Shown one piece after another: positions 28,201-34,657 of a stretch of DNA of 64,000 bases. Within the stretch, counting starts at the first letter, position 1, and the number at the start of each line of letters is the position of its first letter. The stretch comes from Alteromonas aestuariivivens (GTDB lineage Bacteria; Pseudomonadota; Gammaproteobacteria; Enterobacterales; Alteromonadaceae). Under the pieces are notes generated by a model. It was not told the DNA's origin. It was given only the letters and a program-made list of their open reading frames with translations, and searched no databases. Made by a program: the position numbers and the translations under genes. Location: contig NZ_QRHA01000005.1 of assembly GCF_003367475.1 (NCBI RefSeq), forward strand, positions 124,001 through 188,000. Reading direction: 5' to 3'.

Positions 28201-29576
28201 CAGCCTTCAGGCTTGAGGTCTTCATCACTCAGGTTCACAAAACGGGAAAAACGGCCATTAGTGGATACCGACACGGAATAGGGGTCGGTCACTTCCAGCA
28301 CCTCAACCTTACCCGTTACGGGGTGATATACGGTCACTTCATAACGGTAGAGGGTGCGATCGAGCGCATCCGTACCGGCGTAACTCCAGATACCGGTTGC
28401 CGGGTCTTCCACCATATCGAAAGCCTGGGCAAGGGTTTTGTTCTCGTTGTAAGTAAGTAACCGAACCTGTCTGGCGGTTGGCGCCCACAAATTCACACGG
28501 ATACCGCCGTCATCGTAAACAGCACCCAGCGGCATTTCATCGGCATCCATTTCACCAGCGGTGTAAATGGCATCCAGCGCCTTGGCAATTTGAATTCCTG
28601 TGGCCGCAACCAGAGTTCCCTCGCTGTCATAACCACCCAGCACAGCCTGGGTTTTCAGCACTGCTTTGGCATCCTCTGCACTCCAAACCCCCTCGTAAGC
28701 GGGCATGCTGGCGAGATGGGGAGCCATGGCTTTCTGCGCTTCAGTTAAATCCGCAGGCTGCAAATCCAGTGCTTCACCGTTCAGGCCAGTCTCAAGCGAG
28801 GCTTTCAGGCCACCATCAGCAGCAAAATGCAGTTTCACGCTTTGTACTGCCTCCGGGGCATCCCACAGCAACGTCTGGGCATCCAGCCAGTGGGCTGAAA
28901 AGCCCTCAATCGCTACCGGTTGTGGGCCCAGTGACTCCAGAGGGTATTCGAACACCGTAGCTTCGCCGGAAAGGGTGAAATTCATGCGGGTAAAGGTTTC
29001 ATCATCCTGTACCAGTGAGCCTTTGAAATCGCCGCCACCCATTTCTTTGCCAGCATCGTCAGTGCCTTTGTGGATAATGAAATTGTGGCAACTGCCGTAG
29101 CCGTCCTTCAAATCCAGCACCCAGTAGGCACCGTAGGTAGGGTCTATGCCATTTGGCTGCCGACCGTTGGCCCAGTCGGTATCCGGATCGGCATAAGCGT
29201 CACAGGTATCATTGTTCCAGGTGTGCAGTTTCCAGCCATCATAGGCCGGGTCGCTGGAGGAATTATCCGCATCCACCGAGGCACGGTTGTAATACAACAC
29301 TGCCTGATTCTCTGCCGGGAAAAACACCGGTGCAGGTAACGAAGGATCCGCGCCAATTACGCACGCATCATTGGTTTCGTTGGGTACCGTTGGTGCCTCA
29401 CACTGAATGGGCGGTGGCGGCACACATTGTGAGCCGCTGGCGTCTGGTACATTGGGCGCATCACAGGTCAGTAAATCGTTGGAGCCAGGCTCCACATCAG
29501 AACCGCCGCAGGCCACCAGCGTGGCCGTAGCCAGCATTAGGGCAGCCAGCGCTGACGTTTGCTTAAACTTGTTCAT
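25230..29576 (-). CDS. Pullulanase-type GH13 lipoprotein with C-terminal starch-binding-like modules
   Basis: A 1448-residue exported debranching enzyme. Lipobox LVAC (Cys23); a Cys-rich Pro linker with two C-AP-VP repeats (about 38-72); a CBM41-like module (91-190, with DGWKLHTWN); a CBM48-like module (about 355-430, VNLWAPTARQV); the GH13 barrel with Asp719 in FDGFRFDIMSQ, Glu748 in YFYGEGW and Asp845 in VSKHDNET; then three repeats of about 110 residues (1114-1222, 1231-1335, 1343-1445), each starting VYLRG.(F/M)NGW and holding FK.A..DW. The start is ATG 29576 (GGAG 9 bases upstream, proper signal peptide). ATG 29651 overlaps the receptor stop as ATGA but would add 25 polar residues. It cuts alpha-1,6 bonds of pullulan/amylopectin. 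Confidence 0.93.
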   Translation of the reverse strand: MNKFKQTSALAALMLATATLVACGGSDVEPGSNDLLTCDAPNVPDASGSQCVPPPPIQCEAPTVPNETNDACVIGADPSLPAPVFFPAENQAVLYYNRASVDADNSSSDPAYDGWKLHTWNNDTCDAYADPDTDWANGRQPNGIDPTYGAYWVLDLKDGYGSCHNFIIHKGTDDAGKEMGGGDFKGSLVQDDETFTRMNFTLSGEATVFEYPLESLGPQPVAIEGFSAHWLDAQTLLWDAPEAVQSVKLHFAADGGLKASLETGLNGEALDLQPADLTEAQKAMAPHLASMPAYEGVWSAEDAKAVLKTQAVLGGYDSEGTLVAATGIQIAKALDAIYTAGEMDADEMPLGAVYDDGGIRVNLWAPTARQVRLLTYNENKTLAQAFDMVEDPATGIWSYAGTDALDRTLYRYEVTVYHPVTGKVEVLEVTDPYSVSVSTNGRFSRFVNLSDEDLKPEGWDTQNIPEVVNPEDAVIYEGHIRDFSARDESTSEANRGKYLAFTEQDTAPVMHLQKLVEAGLTHFHLLPANDIASIDEDSSKTVDLNSTVGDLCRLNRSAAVCGEESSGALLIDVYNSYGASTEPTKAQELTEQLRGYDTFNWGYDPHHYNAPEGSYSSDPEGVARIVEMRAMNQALHEMGLRVVLDVVYNHTNASGVFSKSVLDKVVPGYYHRYETDTGAIVRETCCDDTEPRNVMMEKLMQDSLLMWTEHYKFDGFRFDIMSQASKDTMVRLRDAVQAVDPDNYFYGEGWTRIDRGYEQANQLNMAGTEIGTFNDRIREAVRQGNIFNPESDSALSDQDKVKMGLIGSLQDYVLETSSGNATSTSSLGGYTLDPADSINYVSKHDNETLWDQFNYVLPADLTLEQRVRAQNIGIGIPMMAQGIPFLQMGGDMLRSKSMDRNTYDAGDWFNYVDFTYMSNNWHVGLPLAQDNQGKWDTILGFVNSPERAASMSEIEFASEVFSEFLSIRSQSPLFRLTSAEDIINRVGFHNIGASQQQGLIAMSLDDGYDETTETPLDDLDPLADALMVVINSGYDEKSITVNTATGFELHQTQMNSVDPTVRGAYFTEGGDGNGTFTVPALTMAVFVKPQMGAQGYGLSAYATVGAPDVVPFADTTVYLRGDMNGWSTDNPMSYLGDGKYQVAVSLTGGTQYQFKLADMDWGGGPTQPSVNLGAPDGADVNVIEEEAFNVGSSNNNLIFTPAEDATYLFILDASDSNAPELTIENEQPYDGTEVYLRGGFNGWGTDDQMVYQGKRLYTFSKTLAVGSYEFKVASSDWSTVNYGALSDSDADRVVELGEDTALAATNFNLMINVESEEEYIFALDATDPAAPILRVFKAQFFGSTTVFVRGGMNGWGAVDTLSYQGSGEYAVTLDYSGGAVEFKVASEDWSTVNLGNPDGASSNTVELGTPKAIEVSNNNLMADLPAGSYEFRVKGPVFGAVTVTVTAL

Positions 29577-29647
29577 AATCACTTGCTCCATGCAGGGAGA
29601 TTGCTCACCGTTCGCTTTAGTTTTTTGCTGAATTTGAGTTAAGAACT

Positions 29648-32600
29648 TCATAGCGAATATGTGACCCCCAGGAAGTATTGGGTACCAAAGAACTGAATGG
29701 TGCCGGTTTGCTCAGGTGAGGTGAAATAACTCTTGGTCGGTTCGTCGGTGAGGTTATTCACCTGGAACAGCACACTCATGTTGTCGTTAATTTCGTAGGA
29801 TGCCTGATAATCAATCACCAACTCCGAATCAAAATTCACGGTTTGATCATTCACAGCAACCTGCTCGGATACAAACGCATCACGATAGCGGGCAGAGACC
29901 CGGGTTTCGAAGCCTTCGTACTCCCAGAACAATGTAGCGGTAGCCACATTTTCCGACAGGCCTGGTAATCGGCTGGAATACACACCATCACTTAGGGTGC
30001 GCTGAATTTCACTTTCGGTGTAGGAGTAACTGGCACTCATACCCAGTCCGGAAAGTAATCCCGGCAGCATGCTGTAAATTTGTGTGTAAGCCACTTCCAC
30101 ACCACGAATGTAACCTCCCTCAGCGTTATTTACCGCGGTCTCATAACGGCCGTTTTCGGTCGGCACGGTGATGAGCAGTGGCTCGCCGTTTTCGTCCCGG
30201 GCCAACTGCGGTGGCTGGTTACTGAATTCTGGTTCTAAGTAAACCGGAATCTGCACCTCTGCCGGGACCGTAAAACCATTGGCATTAAAGTCATACGGCT
30301 CGATAGCAATATTTTCTATGAACGACTCTATGTCTTTGTAGAAGCCAGCCACAATCAGGGCGCCGTCGGTTTCCTCGAAGTAAATTTCGTAGGACATGTC
30401 GTACTGGGTTGCGTAGAACGGCTCAAGATACGGGCTGTTGCGGGCTGAGCCGTTGATCTTCGCGGTGGGGTTCGAAAGAGAGATTTCACCCGAATCCCGG
30501 TCCATTATTGCGACAACTTCCTCGATATTGGTTGAGGAATTGGCAGCAAAGCGGTTAATCGGCGCCCGCCCCATTACTTTCGCAGCCGCCACCCGAAGCT
30601 GGGTATTATCGGTAAGTTTGAAATTCAGGTTCAGGCTTGGCAGAACGTCATCAAATTCATGGGTCAGAATGGCCGGACGATAGAAATTATTGATAAGGCC
30701 GGCTTCGTCAGTAATGTTCTGCGCACCCGCAGTTGGGTCGCTGACTTCAACACTGAATCCGGTTTCCGGATCGGTAATGATCTGGGTGGCACGTTGCAAT
30801 GTGGTTGAACTTTGTTTGGAACGCACATAGCGTACGCCCAGGTTACCGGTAACCGAAACAGCCCCAAGTTCGGTATCAAAGTTGGCCATCAGGTAAGCGG
30901 CATTCACGGTTTCAAACACATCACCACTCTCCTGCACAGACCAGGAAGTGGAAGGGCCAATACCCGGGCCGTTAATTACCCCGGCGGCTCCCGGCCCCCA
31001 GGTTTGGACCGGCTGTGGTGCACCGTTCGGGAACCAGGCATTGAGCGCCGAATTCAAATCAACCGACAGATAACTTGGGAAATAGGCAAAATCCCCTGAC
31101 CAGTCAACCTGCTCCACCATACCGTCGGTTAAGCGTAGTGGCGGCTGGCTGACTGAGAAAGCGCCATCGTTTCCGTATTCAAACACAGAACGATCATTAC
31201 TGTATTCACGGTCGGAATAGCGATAGCCAAATTCCACTGACGACAGCAGTGGCATATCGACAAAATACTGGAAGTCGGCCCGGTAGGCGTCCAGTTCGTC
31301 TTTGTTTTCATACGGGTAAATGCCGTATTTACTGACCATGACCCGGTCGATATCAGAAAACGCATCGGCCTGGTTAAACGCCAGATCCGGCAGATTTAGG
31401 CCATTGAGCAGGTAACTGATTTGTACGTTCTCGTCGAACACCGGGCTCGCGGCATCGGCATCTTCGCCTACCAGCGACCACAACAAACCATTTCTAAAAT
31501 CGCTCTGAGCTTTGGAAAGAGAAACATCGAACTGGGCAGCAAGGTTATCAGTGATTTGCCACTCGGCTTTTACGCCATAACTTTCCACCTTGTCAAAATC
31601 CTGGTTGTCGTCATTAACCAGTTCAACGCGGGTGAAGCTGTCTTCGGTACGGGTAAAGGTTCCGCCAATAACGCTGTTATTAACAATAACCGGGTTGGTA
31701 ATGCCAGCATTAATGCCGCCAAGTTTGACCCTGAATCCGCGGGCGAACGCCTCGGAATCAAACTTGGAAATAAAAGCATCAGCCTTGAGGGTGAAATTTT
31801 CCGCAGGGGCCCATTCAACAGCGGCAATGTAGCCAGTGCGGGTTTCTTCCCCACCCTTGTGCTGCATTTCAAAACCTTCACTGATCAATTCACATTCCGG
31901 GCAATCCGGGTTGGCGTTGTCGGTATCGCCTTCAACGCCGTCTACATCAACCTGGCCGTTGTAGGCTAAACCGATAAACTGGGTCGAAACGCTCGGTTGA
32001 AACAGGCGTGCATAACCCAGAGATAAACCCAGCGTGTCGTCGAGAAATTTGCCCTGATAGGAAAAACTCACACGATGGCCATACTCGGTGGCATCTGATA
32101 CTTCGTCGGCACGATCGTTGTACATGCCCCTTAAATTGGCATTGAATGTGTGGGTTTTATCGTTGGCCAACGGGCTGGCGGTTTTCAGTTCGACCGTTCC
32201 GGCAACGCCGCCTTCAATAAGCGACGCTTTGGGCGACTTATAAACCGCAGCCGAATTGACCAGCTCTGAAGGATACTGGTCAAACTCAATGGCCCGGCTA
32301 CCGCTGGTAGAAACCTGCTCACGGCCATTGAGGGTTGAAAAAACAAAATCCCCGGCCAGACCGCGAATGTTGATTTCAGCGGCCTGACCTCCGGTTCGCA
32401 CCGCCGAAATACCCGGCAACCGGGTAAGGGCATCTGCCATTGACACATCAGGCAAGCCCCCTAAATCATCAGCCGAAATCTGTTCGGTAACGGTATCGCT
32501 GAAACGCTTCTGATTCAGCGACTGGATCAGACTGGTACTGAACCCCCGCACTTCAATACGTTCAATGGCTTCATCCGCTTTAGCTGAAGGCTGAGAAGAC

Positions 32601-32758
32601 TGCACGTCCCCCACTTCCACAGACTGTGAACTTACGGGTGCGGTTTGGTCGGAAACAGCAGATTGAGGGTTTTGCTGCGCGAGTACGCTAAAGCTGGTGC
32701 CTACCAGCCCACTCGCCAACAGCGCCAAGGTGATACTGCTGGGTTTAAAGGTTTTCAT
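29648..32758 (-). CDS. TonB-dependent receptor, probable maltodextrin import
   Basis: A 1036-residue outer-membrane receptor. Signal peptide ends near SVLAQ; a plug domain runs from EVRGFSTSLIQSLNQKR through ADALTRLPGISAVR and INIRGLAGDFVFSTLNGRE; then a large beta barrel ending in ...FLGVTYSL with a C-terminal hydrophobic residue. It belongs to the long proteobacterial carbohydrate-receptor type (TonB-Xanth-Caul-like). ATG 32758 has AGGA 8 bases upstream and gives a clean signal peptide; ATG 32797 would add 13 residues. It forms a unit with the pullulanase gene and has an operator about 115 bases upstream. Substrate is inferred from context. Confidence 0.93.
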   Translation of the reverse strand: MKTFKPSSITLALLASGLVGTSFSVLAQQNPQSAVSDQTAPVSSQSVEVGDVQSSQPSAKADEAIERIEVRGFSTSLIQSLNQKRFSDTVTEQISADDLGGLPDVSMADALTRLPGISAVRTGGQAAEINIRGLAGDFVFSTLNGREQVSTSGSRAIEFDQYPSELVNSAAVYKSPKASLIEGGVAGTVELKTASPLANDKTHTFNANLRGMYNDRADEVSDATEYGHRVSFSYQGKFLDDTLGLSLGYARLFQPSVSTQFIGLAYNGQVDVDGVEGDTDNANPDCPECELISEGFEMQHKGGEETRTGYIAAVEWAPAENFTLKADAFISKFDSEAFARGFRVKLGGINAGITNPVIVNNSVIGGTFTRTEDSFTRVELVNDDNQDFDKVESYGVKAEWQITDNLAAQFDVSLSKAQSDFRNGLLWSLVGEDADAASPVFDENVQISYLLNGLNLPDLAFNQADAFSDIDRVMVSKYGIYPYENKDELDAYRADFQYFVDMPLLSSVEFGYRYSDREYSNDRSVFEYGNDGAFSVSQPPLRLTDGMVEQVDWSGDFAYFPSYLSVDLNSALNAWFPNGAPQPVQTWGPGAAGVINGPGIGPSTSWSVQESGDVFETVNAAYLMANFDTELGAVSVTGNLGVRYVRSKQSSTTLQRATQIITDPETGFSVEVSDPTAGAQNITDEAGLINNFYRPAILTHEFDDVLPSLNLNFKLTDNTQLRVAAAKVMGRAPINRFAANSSTNIEEVVAIMDRDSGEISLSNPTAKINGSARNSPYLEPFYATQYDMSYEIYFEETDGALIVAGFYKDIESFIENIAIEPYDFNANGFTVPAEVQIPVYLEPEFSNQPPQLARDENGEPLLITVPTENGRYETAVNNAEGGYIRGVEVAYTQIYSMLPGLLSGLGMSASYSYTESEIQRTLSDGVYSSRLPGLSENVATATLFWEYEGFETRVSARYRDAFVSEQVAVNDQTVNFDSELVIDYQASYEINDNMSVLFQVNNLTDEPTKSYFTSPEQTGTIQFFGTQYFLGVTYSL

Positions 32759-32872
32759 GGTCCCATTCCTTGTTGTAGCGAGTGTGTCACACGGCACTAT
32801 GCCAGGCGACTACGTCGCTTCTTTTTTCAACAGAACCATACTAGCTGCTGGTTAAACAGGCGGGCAATCCAT

Positions 32873-32886
32873 TGCATACGTATTCA
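32873..32886. promoter_or_regulatory. Putative LacI-type operator, receptor-pullulanase unit
   Basis: TGCATACGTATTCA, identical to the sites at 10781 and 37631 and in the same orientation to its gene. It lies 115 bases upstream of the receptor ATG at 32758. Confidence 0.75.
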
Positions 32887-32987
32887 TTAACAATTTGACA
32901 CATTTGGTTCACATATAAGAAAATTAGACAATATATACAGTCAGTTATAATTCTTCTTATCGCTTAAAACGTAACAAAGGGGTCAAG

Positions 32988-33071
32988 ATGAAGAGATATC
33001 TGCAAGAATATGCAGTACTTGGCTGCTCACAGAAGAGCAGCCTGATGGCACTATTCAGGCCGATCTCATAA
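32988..33071 (+). CDS. Possible 27-residue peptide gene antisense to the halogenase 3' end
   Basis: An ATG preceded by AAAGGGG at 5 bases opens a 27-codon frame beginning MKRYLQEYAV and ending FRPIS. A perfect TATAAT (32946-32951) with TAGACA 15 bases before it (32925-32930) could supply a promoter. The frame contains a GC-rich hairpin (33021-33042) and overlaps the halogenase stop region. The peptide has no recognisable similarity. It may be chance; the good translation signals are the only support. Confidence 0.28.
   Translation: MKRYLQEYAVLGCSQKSSLMALFRPIS
33021..33042 (-). terminator. Hairpin after the halogenase gene
   Basis: GGCTGCTC (33021-33028) and GAGCAGCC (33035-33042), a perfect 8-bp stem with a 6-base loop, 12 bases past the halogenase stop on the minus strand. 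It has no T-run, so it may act as a weak terminator or protect the 3' end. Confidence 0.45.
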
Positions 33072-34545
33072 CATGGGCCAGATAGTCGTCGTGGTAGGGC
33101 AGTTCTGCTATTGGCTGCGCTTTAATTTCAGAAATGCGATTCAGAGTGTTTCGAATATGTTCATCACTCATGGTATTAACCAGCGGATGATAGTCACCGG
33201 GAATTAACCCCTGCCCTAACATCACCTGCAACCAGGAGCTTTCCAGAAACAGGTCGTTCTGATCACGAAACAACTTGCCATTTTCTCGGAACAAATCCAT
33301 TTTATGCTTCAGCAAAGGCGGCAGTTCAAGTTCACGCATATCTTTCCAGAACTGGCTGTCGTTGCGTTCATTCAACGTGTAATGCAAAACCAGAAAATCC
33401 CGTATCTGCAGGAACTCACGTTCTGACTGCTCATTGTATTCATTGACCGAAGCCGGATGCAGACCATTATGTGGGAACAGTTGCAACAAACGCACAATAC
33501 CCGACTGAATCAAATGAATGCTGGTTGACTCAAGCGGTTCGAGAAATCCGCTCGACAAACCGATTGCCACCACGTTCTTTACCCACTGCTTGCGACGGCG
33601 GCCTGTAGTAAAACGGATCACCTTGGGATCGGCCAGCGGTTTGGTTTCGAGATTATTCAGCAATATGGATTGTGCTTCATCATCGCTCATATACCGGGAA
33701 CAGAATACATGCCCGTTGCCGTTTCGGTGTTGCAACGGGATCTGCCACTGCCACCCCGCCTTGTGAGCCATTGAGCGGGTAAATGGCCGGGTTGTTTCGC
33801 GCCGTTCCGAAGGGACCGCAATGGCCGTGTCACATGGCAGTAAATGTGACCAATCGTCATAGCCGGTTCCCAGCGCTTTCTCTATAAGTAACGCACTGAA
33901 CCCTGAACAATCAATAAACAAATCCCCGTCAACCAACTGACCACCTTCCAGTTGCAACGCTTTGACCGTGCCGTCCCGTTCATTTCTCAGTACCCGCTCA
34001 ACTTTCCCTTCAATCCGTTTAACGCCAGCCTTCTCACTGAGTTTGCGTAAATACTGTGCGTACAAACCCGCATCAAAATGGTACGCAAACGGCAGTTCAA
34101 GCATCGGATCGGCACTTTGGATCTGGGCAAATTTGCCCGCTTCAGCACACAGGTAATTGAGATCATAATCCCACAGATCACGGGCAACTCCCTGCTCTCT
34201 GCCTTTCATCCACATATGGTGGAAATGGCAAAATGCCATGGATTTTCCGGGCGCACCGAACGTGTGGTAATAACTTTCACCCTGCTGCTTCCAGTTCTCA
34301 AACCGAATAGCCAGCTTAATGGTGGCTTTGGTTTCTCTTAGGAATTCCCCTTCATTGAGGCCAAGTACCTTGTTCACCAGCCGAATTGGCGGTATGGTCG
34401 CTTCACCGACCCCAACGGTACCAATAGAATCCGATTCCACCAGCGTCAACCCGACACTGTTACCCAATACCTTTTTGATCAGTGCCGCGCTCATCCACCC
34501 TGCGGTACCGCCGCCTAAAACCACAACGTTTTGAATTTTGTTCAT
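33055..34545 (-). CDS. Tryptophan-halogenase-like flavoprotein
   Basis: A 496-residue flavin-dependent halogenase family protein. FAD-binding GGGTAGWMSA lies at 11-20. The catalytic lysine position is kept (Lys77 in ATIKLAIRFENW, compare Lys79 of PrnA/RebH), as are WQWQIP (265-270), the halogenase signature that excludes monooxygenation, and FLEPLESTSIHL (335-344). No partner flavin reductase is nearby. Genes of this type often sit beside TonB-dependent receptors in sugar loci, where their substrate is unknown. ATG 34545 fits the fold start; the open frame to 34572 runs into a terminator. No good ribosome site is seen. The starch location, not a natural-product cluster, is the odd point. Confidence 0.9.
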   Translation of the reverse strand: MNKIQNVVVLGGGTAGWMSAALIKKVLGNSVGLTLVESDSIGTVGVGEATIPPIRLVNKVLGLNEGEFLRETKATIKLAIRFENWKQQGESYYHTFGAPGKSMAFCHFHHMWMKGREQGVARDLWDYDLNYLCAEAGKFAQIQSADPMLELPFAYHFDAGLYAQYLRKLSEKAGVKRIEGKVERVLRNERDGTVKALQLEGGQLVDGDLFIDCSGFSALLIEKALGTGYDDWSHLLPCDTAIAVPSERRETTRPFTRSMAHKAGWQWQIPLQHRNGNGHVFCSRYMSDDEAQSILLNNLETKPLADPKVIRFTTGRRRKQWVKNVVAIGLSSGFLEPLESTSIHLIQSGIVRLLQLFPHNGLHPASVNEYNEQSEREFLQIRDFLVLHYTLNERNDSQFWKDMRELELPPLLKHKMDLFRENGKLFRDQNDLFLESSWLQVMLGQGLIPGDYHPLVNTMSDEHIRNTLNRISEIKAQPIAELPYHDDYLAHVMRSA

Positions 34546-34561
34546 CGTGTTAAACACCAAT

Positions 34562-34597
34562 AAAAAAACCACTGCTACAGAGCACTATAGCAGTGGT
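34562..34597 (-). terminator. Terminator between the second receptor gene and the halogenase gene
   Basis: Perfect 10-bp arms ACCACTGCTA (34568-34577) and TAGCAGTGGT (34588-34597), followed on the minus strand by seven T. It ends only about 17 bases before the halogenase ATG, leaving no room for a separate promoter. Confidence 0.9.
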
Positions 34598-34622
34598 TAT
34601 CTTCAGACTAAACCACTTGAAA

Positions 34623-34648
34623 CAACGCCTGCAGAGGCACAGGCGTTG
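34623..34648 (-). terminator. Second hairpin after the receptor gene
   Basis: CAACGCCTG (34623-34631) and CAGGCGTTG (34640-34648), a perfect 9-bp stem with only TTT after it on the minus strand. It starts 10 bases past the receptor stop and stands in tandem with the stronger terminator. Confidence 0.6.
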
Positions 34649-34657
34649 CTCAGGGTT

